DNA of 64,000 nt, taken from the NCBI RefSeq assembly GCF_003206155.1, contig NZ_PZJV01000006.1, positions 589,925 through 653,924 of the forward strand, read 5' to 3'. Below the pieces are notes generated by a model. That model was not told the origin of the DNA, made no database searches, and worked only from the letters and a program-made list of their open reading frames with translations. The DNA comes from Salinicola halophilus (GTDB lineage: Bacteria > Pseudomonadota > Gammaproteobacteria > Pseudomonadales > Halomonadaceae). The stretch's first letter is position 1. Each line of letters begins with the position of its first letter. Positions 54,202 through 63,362 of the stretch are shown in pieces. Made by a program: the position numbers and the translations under genes.

Positions 54202-55332
54202 TCACCGCCGGGTCGGTTCGAGAATCTCCCGGGCGATCTCGCGGCCCTGCGGGGTCAGGCGCAGCAGTTCGCCGTCGCGCACGATATGGCCCAGATCGAG
54301 ACCGCGAACGATGGCATGGCGAGCGTGTTCGTGGCTCCAGAGCAGGTGCTCGCGCAGCGCCCGGGCGACGTTCTCCTCGCCCTGATTGGGCTCGCCCTCG
54401 TGATTGTAGAGATGCACCGTCAGCGTGCGGCTTTCGTTGAGACGCCGCTGGCGACGGCGGGCCGCGGCCTGCGCGACGAGGCCGTAGCGCGGGCCGGCGA
54501 GAAAGGCAGTGAGCAGAAAACCGCCGGTGACCACGGCCATCATGCCGCCGATGGAGACATCCAGCATCACGGCGAAGGCATAGCCGAGCACGCTGGAGGC
54601 GAGCGAGATGCCGACACCCAGGAGCAGCATCAGTCCGAGGCGGTCGGTGAGTAGATAAGCGGTGGAGGGGATGACGATGACAAAGGCGACGAAGAGCACC
54701 GCGCCGACGGCGTCGAAGGCGGCCACGGCAGTGGCGCTGGTCAATAGCAGCAGGGTGTAGAAGAGCAGGCCCGGGGCGAAGCCGAGCGCCTTGGCCAGCG
54801 CCGCATCGAAGGTCGCGAGCTTCAGCTCCTTGAAGAAGACCCCGACGAAGAGCGCATTGATCGTCGCCATGGCGGCCATCGACAGCAGCGACTGGGGAAC
54901 GGGGTAGCCGCCGACGTCGACGGTATCCAGCCAGACGAAGCCGATCTCGCCGAGCAGCACGGTGTGGGTGTCGATGTGCACGTTACCGGCGTAGAGATTG
55001 AGCAGCAGCACGCCGATGGAGAAGAGCAGCGGGAATACCAGGCCGATGGCGGCGTCCTGTTTGACCCGGCGCGAGCTGACCAGTAGCTCGGTGAGAAACA
55101 CCGTCAGCAGGCCGGTCAGTGCGGCGCCGAGAACCTGCAGCGGGCCGCTCTGCTGGTGGGCGACCAGCCAGACCACCACGATGCCGAAGACGATCGAGTG
55201 GCCGATGGCGTCGGCGAGCATGCTGGTACCGCGCAGCACCAGGAACGTACCGACGAAGGTAGCGGCGATGCCCACCAGCGCGCCGACGGCGACGATCATC
55301 ACCGCCGGGTCGTTGAATAGTGTCATCAGCAT
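54202..55332 (-). CDS. Zn/Mn ABC transporter permease with fused C-terminal winged-helix domain (TroD-like)
   Basis: A 376-residue protein. About eight transmembrane helices span 1-290, with GTFLVLRGTSMLADAIGHSIVFGIVVVWL (the conserved SL-DAI-H metal-permease loop), FKELKLATFDAALAKALGF and IPSTAYLLTDRLG. From about 300 a soluble tail follows: RTLTVHLYNHEG, ARALREHLLWSHEHARHAIVRGLDLGHIVRDGELLRLTPQGREIA, resembling the winged-helix DNA-binding part of DtxR/MntR regulators. Its start is 2 bases after the preceding permease's stop. Metal specificity (Zn or Mn) is not determinable from sequence alone. Confidence 0.88.
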   Translation of the reverse strand: MLMTLFNDPAVMIVAVGALVGIAATFVGTFLVLRGTSMLADAIGHSIVFGIVVVWLVAHQQSGPLQVLGAALTGLLTVFLTELLVSSRRVKQDAAIGLVFPLLFSIGVLLLNLYAGNVHIDTHTVLLGEIGFVWLDTVDVGGYPVPQSLLSMAAMATINALFVGVFFKELKLATFDAALAKALGFAPGLLFYTLLLLTSATAVAAFDAVGAVLFVAFVIVIPSTAYLLTDRLGLMLLLGVGISLASSVLGYAFAVMLDVSIGGMMAVVTGGFLLTAFLAGPRYGLVAQAAARRRQRRLNESRTLTVHLYNHEGEPNQGEENVARALREHLLWSHEHARHAIVRGLDLGHIVRDGELLRLTPQGREIAREILEPTRR

Positions 55333-55333
55333 C

Positions 55334-56470
55334 TCAGTCGCCCCTGGCGTTGAAACTATCGAGAATCCGCGCCGCCTCGTCGTGCCCGGCGCCGGTGAGC
55401 GTCCAGTGCAGCGCGTTCTGCGGTGGCTGACGCCGAGACTCGACGAAGCCGCGTTTCTCCAGACGCGAGAGCGCCGCCCGGGTTCGCGTGCGGTGGTAGC
55501 TGTCGAGCAGACCCTGCTCGCTCTGGAAATCGCGATCGCCATGACGCTCGGCCAGGCGATAGAGCGTGGTCAGCAACTGCTGATGACGCAGGCGACGGCG
55601 CTGGCGGCTGCGCTGCACGAGCGCCCACAGCAGACCGCGACGCGGAGCGAAGAGCAGCGACGCGATGACGATGAGCGAAACGCTGATCACGATCAGCGGC
55701 CCGGTGGCGAGGCCGCGCCCGAGGGTGCTGATCAGTGCGCCGCTGACGCCGGAGACGATGCCGAACAGCGCCGCCAGCGGCACCATGGTCTCGAGTCGCC
55801 GGCACCACTGGCGTGCCGCCACGGCGGGCGCGATGACCATTGCCGCCATCAGCACCACGCCAACGATCTGCAGACCGACCACGACTGCCAGCGCGATCAT
55901 TACGGTCAGCGTCACCTCCAGCGCCAGCACCGGCATGCCGAGTGCTCGGGCGAAGCCGGGGTCGAAGCAGACCAGCTTGAACTCCTTCCAGAGTCCGATC
56001 ACCAGCAGGAGCGACAGCAGCGTCACGCCGGCCATGATGACCAAGTCACTGCGCAGCGTGGCTGCCGCTTGCCCGAAGAGAAAGGCGTCTAGCCCGCCCT
56101 GGGCGGCGTTGTTGGTGCCCTGGATGTACGTCAGCAGGACCACGCCGAGGGCGAAGAAGGTGCTCAGCACGATGCCCAGCGCAGCATCCGTCTTGAGCCG
56201 ACTGTAGCGGGTCAGCGCCAGTACCAGCAGTGCGGCGGCGGCACCGGCGAACAGGGCGCCGAGCATGATCGCGCCGAGTTCGCGGGCGCCGGCGACGAGA
56301 AAGCCCAGACAGATCCCCGGCAGCGCCGCGTGGGAGAGGGCGTCGCCGAGCAGGCTCTGCTTGCGCAGCACCGCGAAGCTACCCAGCATGCCGCTGACCA
56401 GCCCCAGCATCAGCGCGCCGAGGATGACGTTCTGGACCGTGTAGTCGGTCAGCAGGGCGTAGGCGCTCAT
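55334..56470 (-). CDS. Zn/Mn ABC transporter permease with fused C-terminal winged-helix domain (TroC-like)
   Basis: A 378-residue permease. Transmembrane helices at about 10-290 include SFAVLRKQSLLGDALSHAALPGICLGF and the conserved FKLVCFDPGFARALGMPV. The C-terminal tail from about 300 (HQQLLTTLYRLAERHGDRDFQSEQGLLDSYHRTRTRAALSRLEKRGFVESRRQ, then WTLTGAGHDEAARI) has the helix-turn-helix plus wing layout of an iron-dependent-repressor-like domain. Chlamydia YtgCR is a known permease-repressor fusion. It overlaps the ATPase gene by four bases. Confidence 0.88.
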   Translation of the reverse strand: MSAYALLTDYTVQNVILGALMLGLVSGMLGSFAVLRKQSLLGDALSHAALPGICLGFLVAGARELGAIMLGALFAGAAAALLVLALTRYSRLKTDAALGIVLSTFFALGVVLLTYIQGTNNAAQGGLDAFLFGQAAATLRSDLVIMAGVTLLSLLLVIGLWKEFKLVCFDPGFARALGMPVLALEVTLTVMIALAVVVGLQIVGVVLMAAMVIAPAVAARQWCRRLETMVPLAALFGIVSGVSGALISTLGRGLATGPLIVISVSLIVIASLLFAPRRGLLWALVQRSRQRRRLRHQQLLTTLYRLAERHGDRDFQSEQGLLDSYHRTRTRAALSRLEKRGFVESRRQPPQNALHWTLTGAGHDEAARILDSFNARGD

Positions 56471-57339
56471 GGCGTGTCGCGCCGTTCGGTCGATGCCTCG
56501 GACGTGTTGCGCTCGCTGGCGCTGTGCTCGCGGGCCTTGTGCTGGGCGCTCGGCGCGGTCGTTGCATCGATCACGGGAGCGCCGGCGCCGGTGTTCTCGA
56601 GTAGCGCAATCTGTCCGCCGTAGGCGCGGCGCAGGTTGTCGGCGGTATAGATCTCCTCCACCGGCCCCTGGGCGACGACGCGCACGTTGAGGATCAGCAG
56701 CCAGTCGAAGTAGGTGCGTACCGTCTGCAGATCGTGATGGACCACGATCACCGTCTTGCCGGCGTCACGAAGCCCGCGCAGGATCTCGACGATCGCCCGC
56801 TCGGTGGGGGCATCGACCCCGGCCATCGGCTCGTCGAGAAAGTAGATGTCCGCCTGCTGAATCAGCGCCCGGGCGAGGAAGACGCGCTGCTGCTGCCCGC
56901 CGGAGAGCTGACTGATCTGCCGGTTGGCGTAGTCCTGCATGCCGACCTGCTCGAGCGCCTCCCGCGCGCGCTGACGATGCGCCTTGCCGGGGCGGCGCAG
57001 CCAGCCGAGCTGCCCGTAGAGGCCCATGGTGACGACGTCGAGCGCGGTGGTGGGAAAGTCCCAGTCGACGCTCGAGCGCTGCGGCACGTAGCCCACCCGC
57101 TTGCGCTGGACGCGATAGGGGCGGCCAAACAGTGTGACGTGGCCGGCGATCGGCGGGGTGAGTCCCAGAATGCTCTTGATCAGCGTGCTCTTGCCGGCGC
57201 CGTTGGGGCCGACGATCGCCGCCATCACGCCGGGCGGGATGTCGAAGTCGATGTCCCACAGCACCGGTTTGCTCTGGTAGCTGACGGTGAGGTCCTCGAC
57301 GTGCAGGGCGAGGTCGGGTTCATGCAGTCCGAGCGGCAT
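56467..57339 (-). CDS. Zn/Mn ABC transporter ATPase (TroB/MntB-like)
   Basis: A 290-residue nucleotide-binding subunit. Walker A is GPNGAGKST, the Q-loop is YVPQRSSVDWDFPTT (typical of metal importers), the signature is LSGGQQQRVFLARAL, and Walker B is IYFLDEPMAGVDAPT with H-loop VIVVHHDL. The C-terminal 40 residues are a polar, probably disordered extension. The start at 57339 has AGGAG 7 bases upstream. 70 bases separate it from the receptor gene. Confidence 0.93.
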   Translation of the reverse strand: MPLGLHEPDLALHVEDLTVSYQSKPVLWDIDFDIPPGVMAAIVGPNGAGKSTLIKSILGLTPPIAGHVTLFGRPYRVQRKRVGYVPQRSSVDWDFPTTALDVVTMGLYGQLGWLRRPGKAHRQRAREALEQVGMQDYANRQISQLSGGQQQRVFLARALIQQADIYFLDEPMAGVDAPTERAIVEILRGLRDAGKTVIVVHHDLQTVRTYFDWLLILNVRVVAQGPVEEIYTADNLRRAYGGQIALLENTGAGAPVIDATTAPSAQHKAREHSASERNTSEASTERRDTP

Positions 57340-57409
57340 CGTCTGACTCCTCAGAGTTGGCGGCGGTGCGGCCAAGGGTGGTTGGTCGCGGCATCGGTTG
57401 GCGTCGGCA

Positions 57410-58480
57410 TCAGCGCGCAGTGCTCAGCCGCTGGCCGTCGTCGGCGCCGCGTGCATCGACGGTCGTGGGATCGAGATGCCAGCGCGTCGCCCAAGGGGCG
57501 AGCGCCGCCGGCAGGGCCGGTGCCTCACCGCCGAGAGCGGCGACGATGCGCTGCGTATTGGCGTAGAGCATGCCGATGTAGGTACCGCTGGCGGTGCCGT
57601 CGTCACCCATGGCATCGGAGTAGAGCTCGCCACCGATCTCGACCGGCTGGCCCTGGCGGCGGGCAGCATCGATCACGGCCTGAGTGGTGCGCGGGTTGAT
57701 GGTGCTCTCGACGAAGACGGCGGGAATCCGGCGCTCGGCGACCACGCTTGCCATGTTGCGAATGTCGGCGATGCCGGTCTCGGTCTCGGTGCTGATGCCC
57801 TGGATGCCCACCACCTCGATGGCGTAGGCGCGGCCGTAGTAGTTGAAGGCGTCGTGAGCGGTCACCAGGATGCGCTGCCCGGCGGGGATGGTCAGGATGC
57901 TGTCGTGAATCCAGCCGTCCAGCGCCTCGAGTTCGCGGGCATAGGTGGCGGCGTTGGCGGTGACGGCAGCGCGGCACGCCGGGCGCTGCTCGCTGATCGC
58001 GTCGGCGATGGTGGGCACCAGGCGCGCCCACAGGCCGACGTCCATCCACAGGTGGGGGTCGATGCCGTAGGCGTCCTGGGTCCGGATCAGCGAGTCGCCA
58101 TCGATCGACGCCTCGGCCACGCCGAGGGTGGGTTTCATCTCGCCGAAGCGCCCGAGCACGCGGCCGAGCTGGCCCTCCAGCGAGTAGCCGGCGTAGAGGA
58201 TCAGGTCGGCGTTGCGCAGCGTGTAAACGTCGCCGGCGCTGGCGCGATAGAGGTGCGGGTCGATGCCGGAACCCATCAGCGTGGTGACCTCGACGCAGTC
58301 GCCGCCGAGGCGCTGAGCGATCTCTCCCACCATGCCCACCGTCGCCACGACGGCGAGCGGCGCGACGCTCGACCGAGACATCTCGTCGTGGGTAGCGGTC
58401 TGGGCCGGTGCCTTGGGGCTCAGCAGGGCGACCGATGCCGCCGCGAGCACGAACAGCGCCGAGAAGACGGTGCGATGCAT
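57410..58480 (-). CDS. Zn/Mn-binding ABC transporter substrate-binding protein (TroA-like)
   Basis: A 356-residue periplasmic receptor of cluster A-1. The signal peptide is MHRTVFSALFVLAAASVALLSPKAPAQ. Candidate ligands are His76 (DPHLY), His143 (DPHLWMD), His209 (TAHDAFNYYG) and Asp289 (YSDAMGDD). Their spacing (67, 66, 80) closely follows Treponema TroA His68, His133, His199, Asp279, which binds Zn and Mn. The His-rich loop of ZnuA is absent. First gene of the leftward four-gene operon, with GGGGTG before ATG. No Zur-like palindrome lies upstream; TACTAGTTAACC near 58492-58503 is a candidate for a different regulator. Confidence 0.92.
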   Translation of the reverse strand: MHRTVFSALFVLAAASVALLSPKAPAQTATHDEMSRSSVAPLAVVATVGMVGEIAQRLGGDCVEVTTLMGSGIDPHLYRASAGDVYTLRNADLILYAGYSLEGQLGRVLGRFGEMKPTLGVAEASIDGDSLIRTQDAYGIDPHLWMDVGLWARLVPTIADAISEQRPACRAAVTANAATYARELEALDGWIHDSILTIPAGQRILVTAHDAFNYYGRAYAIEVVGIQGISTETETGIADIRNMASVVAERRIPAVFVESTINPRTTQAVIDAARRQGQPVEIGGELYSDAMGDDGTASGTYIGMLYANTQRIVAALGGEAPALPAALAPWATRWHLDPTTVDARGADDGQRLSTAR

Positions 58481-58633
58481 GAATTCACCCCGGTTAACTA
58501 GTATTCCTCTGGTTTCGTTTTATAGCACCGGTTCACGACGCTGTGAAGGCGTCTTTGGCAGGCAAGCGAGGAGGGGATGACGCCAGACACCGCGGGCGAT
58601 ACGAATGCCGCTTTCGAGCGACGAGCGCGGCGA

Positions 58634-59245
58634 TCAACGAAAGGCCGGCTGCAGGTGCTCGAGCAGCGCCCGGCAGTCGTCGAAGACGTGATCGGCCTGG
58701 GCCAGGGCACGCGGGGAGACGTGGTTGACCAGCAGCGTGCGTGTGCCGGCGGCGCGGCCGCAGGCCATGTCCAGGTGGCTGTCGCCGACCATGACCATGC
58801 GCTCGGGGGCGATGGACCAGCGGGCGACGAAGTGCTCGAGCCCGCCTGGGTCCGGCTTGGGCGCGGCTTCGTCTCGGCCGAGCACGTCGTGAGGCGCGAA
58901 GCAGTCCTCGAGCCCGATCGCCTCCAGCGTGATGTGCGCCAGCGCCTTGGCGTTGCGGGTCAGGATGCCGAGACGGTAGCCGCGCCGGCAGAGTTCGCGA
59001 ATCAGCGCGACCGCCCCGACCGCGGCGGTCGAGCGCATCGCCAGCTCGCGCTCGTGTTCGAGCAGCCAGGCGTGCTTCGACTCGCGCTCGGCGGCCGGCA
59101 GTGTCTCCAGGTGGTGGAGGATGTCGGCATCGTCGGGGATGGCGAGTTCCCGTCGAATGGCGGGGAAATCGTGCACGCCGACGGTCAGCGTACCGTCCAT
59201 GTCGAAGACCCAGTGGTCCAGGCGAGCAAGGGGCGTAATGGGCAT
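58634..59245 (-). CDS. HAD-superfamily phosphatase (Gph/PhnX-like class IA)
   Basis: A 203-residue hydrolase. Motif I is VFDMDGTLTVGVHDF, the short helical cap contains REL and WLLEHERELAMR, motif II is GILTRN, motif III is KPDP and motif IV is MVGDSHLDMACGRAAGT. It begins MPITPLARLDHWVFDMDG. It resembles phosphoglycolate-phosphatase or beta-phosphoglucomutase-like enzymes; the substrate is not set. It stands alone. Confidence 0.85.
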   Translation of the reverse strand: MPITPLARLDHWVFDMDGTLTVGVHDFPAIRRELAIPDDADILHHLETLPAAERESKHAWLLEHERELAMRSTAAVGAVALIRELCRRGYRLGILTRNAKALAHITLEAIGLEDCFAPHDVLGRDEAAPKPDPGGLEHFVARWSIAPERMVMVGDSHLDMACGRAAGTRTLLVNHVSPRALAQADHVFDDCRALLEHLQPAFR

Positions 59246-59444
59246 GGGCGGCAGTCTCCGGCGGGCGGGAATTTCAGCGTAGCAGCGTCGAGCCGTCGGT
59301 GGCACGGGCAGGCCGCGCCGGCGCCGCGCTGACGCATCGGTGTCCGAGATGGCCGTTATCGACGCCTTCAATTTCTCGTCACACTGGCGTGTTCTTATCC
59401 TGGGTGCCAGTCCTGCCTCCACCCCCCTACCCAGGAGAAACAGC

Positions 59445-59621
59445 GTGAAGATCCCCGCCCGAGTCAAAGCGCTGATCCTACTGGCGGTCGCGATCTACCT
59501 GCTGGCACGCGGGGTTCGAGGGCTCGTCCTGCTGCTTGCCGCGTCGCCGGCCTGCCTTTCGCCTCGGGGATCGTCATCTGTTGCGCGTCGCCGCGCATTG
59601 AAGTCCTGCAGCCGCTGCTAG
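59445..59621 (+). CDS. Small membrane peptide, possibly frameshifted
   Basis: A GTG start at 59445 has AGGAG 7 bases upstream. The 58 residues begin MKIPARVKALILLAVAIYLLARGVRGLVLLLAAS, a good transmembrane helix, then turn into a low-quality Ser/Arg tail. In the +1 and +2 frames downstream (59545-59680) no stop appears for a while and the hydrophobic pattern GLPFASGIVICC continues. A single-base slip near 59545 could therefore have broken a two-helix protein. I know no family. Confidence 0.4.
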   Translation: MKIPARVKALILLAVAIYLLARGVRGLVLLLAASPACLSPRGSSSVARRRALKSCSRC

Positions 59622-59681
59622 CTTCGGCGAGTGTCTCGCTGACGGTGTGCGCACCCTCTCTCTCGATCCATCGCGGCTGTA

Positions 59682-62219
59682 CTACCGCGTTTGGACGACG
59701 TCGTCGGACAAGCGCGGCCGAACCGCCAGCAGCGCTTCGCTAAAGCGCTCGCTCGTCATCGGCCGGCCGGTCAAGAAGCCCTGGATGCGGTGGATCGGAA
59801 AACGCTCCAGCGCCATCAGTTGGGCCTGGGTCTCGACCCCCTCTGCCACGACTTGAAGCTCCAGCTCGCGAGCGAGCCCCGTCACGGCGGCGAGAATCGC
59901 CTGACTGCCCCGGTCGCTGGTGTCGGAGCCGGTGAGCGACTGAATGAAGCGACGGTCGATCTTGAGCGTGTTGATGGGCAGCTCCTGCAGATAGCTCAGC
60001 GAGGAGTAGCCGGTGCCGAAGTCGTCGATGGCGACCGCGCAGCCCAGATCGCGCAGCGCCCGGATCACGCGGACGGCTTCCTGTTCCTTATCGAGCAGGG
60101 TGCTCTCGGTCAGCTCGAACGTGATCAGGTGGGCGGGGAGGCCGTGATCGACGAGCTGGGCGTGAACCCACTCCACCAGCTCGCGCTGCCAGAACTGGCG
60201 GGCGGAGAGATTGATGGCCACGGGGACCGGCTCGAGTCCGGCGTCGATCCAGCGTCCGAGCTGCGTCGCGACGGTAGCGAACAGGCGCTCGCCCATCGGC
60301 AGGATCAGCCCGGAACGCTCGGCCAGCGGGATGAATTCGCCCGGCGAGACCTCGCCGAGCTTGGGGTGGTGCCAGCGCATCAGCGCCTCGGCGCTGCGAA
60401 GCTCGCCGCTGTCGCGGTCGAACAGCGGCTGGTATTGGACGTCGAATCCGTCGCCCGTCTCCATGGCGTCGCGTAGCGCGCTCTCCAGCATCAGGCGACG
60501 GTCGTGCTGGGTATGCAGGTCGGCGCGATAGAGACGGTAGGTGTTGCGACCTTCGTGCTTGGCCCGATACATCGCGGCGTCGGCGTGATGCATCAGCGTT
60601 TCGACCGTGTCGCCGTCGTCGGGATACAGGCTGATGCCCAGGCTGCAGCCGACCCGGAAATCCTCGTCCCCCAGGCGGAAGGGCGCGCGAATGGCGTCGT
60701 TGAGACGACGAGCGGTGTGCAGCGCGTCCTCGGGCGTGTCGATCTCGGGCAGCAGTACGATGAACTCGTCACCGCCGAGGCGCGCCAGACTGTCGTCCTC
60801 GCGCAGGACCTCGGCGAGCCGGGCGGCTACCTGGGTCAGCAGGTCGTCGCCGGCGGCGTGGCCCAGCGTGTCGTTGACCTGCTTGAAGTGATCCAGATCG
60901 ATGAAGATGACCGCCAGCCGCTCTGCCTGCCGATGGGCGTGGCGGATCGCCAGTGACAGGCGGTCCTCGAGCAGGCGCCGATTCGGCAGCCGGGTCAGCG
61001 CATCGTAGTAGGCCAGGCGTCTCACCCGCTCTTCGTTCTCGCGCAGGTGGGTGATGTCGTTGAACAGCGCGGCGTAGTTGGTGATATCGCCTTCGTCGTT
61101 ACGAATGGCGGTGATGGTCAAGAGCTCGAGATAGAGCTCGCCGTTCTTGCGCCGGTTCCATATCTCGCCGCGCCAGCCGTCCTGCGCTCTCAGGGTCGCC
61201 CACAGATCGCGATAGAAATCGGCGTCGTGCCGCCCGGAGGAGAGCATTGCCGGCGTGTGGCCGACGCAGTCGGCCAGGGTGTAGCCGGTCATCTGCGTGA
61301 AGGCGGGATTGACGAACTCGATACGTGCCCTGGCATCGGTGATGATGATCCCCTCGAGCGACGAGTCGATCACCTGCTGGGCGAGCTGGAGGTCGTGCCG
61401 CGAGAGCGCCAGCGCCCGGTCGCGTTTGTCGAGGGCATCCCGCAGGTCCTCGAAATAGAACTGTTTGGCCCCGTTGAGCATGTCGTCGAAGCCCAGCAGC
61501 CCCGTGACCTCTCCGTCGGCGTCGAGCACGCCGAGATGGCGGGCGCGATGCTCGATCAGCAGATCCCGCGCGCGGAGCAGGACGTCGTCGTGATTCAGGG
61601 TCAGCAGCGGCCGGCTCGCCAGTTCGCCGATCGTGGTGGCGCCGGGGTGGCACGCCACGAAGCGCACCAGGTCGCGCTCGGTGATGATCCCGAAAACGTC
61701 GTCGCAGCGGACGATGGCGGCGTCGTGGGCATCGTCGCGCATCGCGCGTGCCGCGGCCCGCAGGCTGTAGTCGCCGGGAAGTACCAGCGGCGCGCGGTGC
61801 ATGGCGCTCTCGATCTCGCGCAGTCGCAGATAGGACTCCAGCCCCTGGTTGAGGACGAGATCGGTTCGCGACACGATCCCTTGCGGCCGGTCGTCGGCAT
61901 CGACGACCAGCGCTTGTCGGCTGCTGTGGGTGGAGAAGCGTTCGGCCACCTCGGCAAGGCGCGCGGTGGTGACCACCCGCGGCACGTCACGTGTCATTAC
62001 CTCGGTGACCGGGCGACGGACCGACGACGGGTCGTCGAAGTCCACGTCCAGGCAGTCGCTTTCGGTCCAGATACCTTCGACCTCGTCTCCCTGCATGACC
62101 AGGATCGAACTGCAGCAGCGCTCGGCCATACGCCTGGCGGCCTCGAAAAGCGGCGTCTCGGGACTGCAGCGGAGTAGACCGGTCTGCATGATGCGGTGGA
62201 CGGGGAGATCGTCGAGCAT
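59682..62219 (-). CDS. CBS-PAS-GGDEF-EAL cyclic-di-GMP signalling protein
   Basis: An 845-residue cytoplasmic protein. Four CBS motifs (two pairs) fill about 1-255, with ITERDLVRF and GIVSRTDLV. A PAS domain spans about 280-390 (GIIITDARARIEFVNPAFTQMTGY). A diguanylate cyclase domain at about 400-560 has the intact active site RLGGDEF (near 483) and the inhibitory RxxD site five residues before it (REDD). An EAL domain spans about 575-825 with EALMRW, DDFGTGYSSLSYL and EGVETQAQ intact. Both c-di-GMP synthesis and hydrolysis are possible. CBS domains usually sense adenine nucleotides. The start at 62219 has a weak ribosome-binding site; a G-run (62241-62249) precedes it. Confidence 0.92.
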   Translation of the reverse strand: MLDDLPVHRIMQTGLLRCSPETPLFEAARRMAERCCSSILVMQGDEVEGIWTESDCLDVDFDDPSSVRRPVTEVMTRDVPRVVTTARLAEVAERFSTHSSRQALVVDADDRPQGIVSRTDLVLNQGLESYLRLREIESAMHRAPLVLPGDYSLRAAARAMRDDAHDAAIVRCDDVFGIITERDLVRFVACHPGATTIGELASRPLLTLNHDDVLLRARDLLIEHRARHLGVLDADGEVTGLLGFDDMLNGAKQFYFEDLRDALDKRDRALALSRHDLQLAQQVIDSSLEGIIITDARARIEFVNPAFTQMTGYTLADCVGHTPAMLSSGRHDADFYRDLWATLRAQDGWRGEIWNRRKNGELYLELLTITAIRNDEGDITNYAALFNDITHLRENEERVRRLAYYDALTRLPNRRLLEDRLSLAIRHAHRQAERLAVIFIDLDHFKQVNDTLGHAAGDDLLTQVAARLAEVLREDDSLARLGGDEFIVLLPEIDTPEDALHTARRLNDAIRAPFRLGDEDFRVGCSLGISLYPDDGDTVETLMHHADAAMYRAKHEGRNTYRLYRADLHTQHDRRLMLESALRDAMETGDGFDVQYQPLFDRDSGELRSAEALMRWHHPKLGEVSPGEFIPLAERSGLILPMGERLFATVATQLGRWIDAGLEPVPVAINLSARQFWQRELVEWVHAQLVDHGLPAHLITFELTESTLLDKEQEAVRVIRALRDLGCAVAIDDFGTGYSSLSYLQELPINTLKIDRRFIQSLTGSDTSDRGSQAILAAVTGLARELELQVVAEGVETQAQLMALERFPIHRIQGFLTGRPMTSERFSEALLAVRPRLSDDVVQTR

Positions 62220-62397
62220 GCGTGACTCACAGCAATTCAGGGGGGGGGCTGATTGTAACAGTCGGTTAGCGAGACGGGGCTGCGTCACCGCGTCCTCGGC
62301 GTCGGGCGCTGACGCGGCGAAAGCGGCGGGCCGGTGGCAGAGAGCCGGGTTTCGAATCGTCCGGCGCGGGGCGGGGCAGGCAGGCTGTCGCGACGAC

Positions 62398-62431
62398 ACG
62401 AAAACGCCCGCGCTTGTCACGGCGCGGGCGT
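62398..62431 (-). terminator. Terminator after the peroxiredoxin gene
   Basis: On the minus strand ACGCCCGCGC pairs with GCGCGGGCGT, followed by TTTTC. It lies 36 bases after the gene's stop. Confidence 0.8.
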
Positions 62432-62466
62432 CGTCGGTGAATCGCCGCTGCGAGCGGCAGAGCCGG

Positions 62467-63102
62467 TTACTTGTTCGGCTGCTTGGTCACGCGCAGGTAG
62501 GGCTTCTTCTCGTCCCAGCCGTTGGGGAAGAGTTCCTTGGCCTGCTCGTCGTCGATCGACGGAACGATGATGACGTCGTCGCCGTCGGTCCAGTTCACCG
62601 GGGTGGCGACCTTGTAGCCGTCGGTCAGCTGCAGGCTATCGAGGACGCGCAGGATCTCGGCGAAGTTGCGACCGGTGCTCGGCGGGTAGGTGATGGTCAG
62701 GCGCACCTTCTTGGCCGGGTCGATGATGAACACCGAGCGCACGGTGTTGGTGCCGCTGGCGTTGGGGTGGATCATGCCGTACTTCTCGCTGACCGAGCGG
62801 TCGGCGTCGGCCAGCAGCGGAAAGTTGAGCCCGCAGCCTTGTGTCTCCTCGATATCGCCGACCCAGCGGGTGTGGTCGTCGAGCGGATCGACGGAGAGGC
62901 CGATCGCCTTGGTGTTGCGCCGCTCGAACTCCGGCTTCAACCGCGACACTTCGCCGAGTTCGGTCGTGCAGACCGGGGTGAAGTCCGCCGGGTGGGAGAA
63001 CAGGATGACCCAGCCGTCGCCGGCCCACTGATGAAAGTCGATCTTGCCCTCGGTGCTTTCCTGCGTGAAATCCGGGGCGGTATCGCCAAGCTGTAGCGCC
63101 AT
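62467..63102 (-). CDS. 1-Cys peroxiredoxin (Prx6 family)
   Basis: A 211-residue peroxidase that reduces H2O2 and organic peroxides. The peroxidatic cysteine is Cys45 in HPADFTPVCTTELGEV. Prx6 features are RLKPEFERRNTKAIGLSVDPLDDHTRW, FPLLADADR, and the C-terminal VATPVNWTDGDDVIIVPS. AGGAGA 5 bases before the ATG is strong. It needs an external thiol donor. Monocistronic. Confidence 0.94.
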   Translation of the reverse strand: MALQLGDTAPDFTQESTEGKIDFHQWAGDGWVILFSHPADFTPVCTTELGEVSRLKPEFERRNTKAIGLSVDPLDDHTRWVGDIEETQGCGLNFPLLADADRSVSEKYGMIHPNASGTNTVRSVFIIDPAKKVRLTITYPPSTGRNFAEILRVLDSLQLTDGYKVATPVNWTDGDDVIIVPSIDDEQAKELFPNGWDEKKPYLRVTKQPNK

Positions 63103-63362
63103 GACTTTCTCCTTTACCGATGATGATCCCGAGCCGGTGATGGCCGCGAGATCGCGAATCGAACGCTCATCATGCCGGGCAGCGGCGACGCTGTGAAACG
63201 ACCGATAGCGATAATCTCATGCCGCCGCGTCGCACGATGTCGTGTGCAGAGTAACGTGGTAGCCGCATCGGCATTTCTCAAGGGCCACGCCGACACGCTG
63301 TCTCGACCGGCGGCGCTTCGTTCGGCGATGTCTCGGCAGACGGCGGATCGACCGGCGTTGTT

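Noticed and set aside
58481..58633. Possible Zur box before the TroA-like gene
   Set aside because: No GTTAT-N3-ATAAC-like palindrome; TACTAGTTAACC does not fit Zur.
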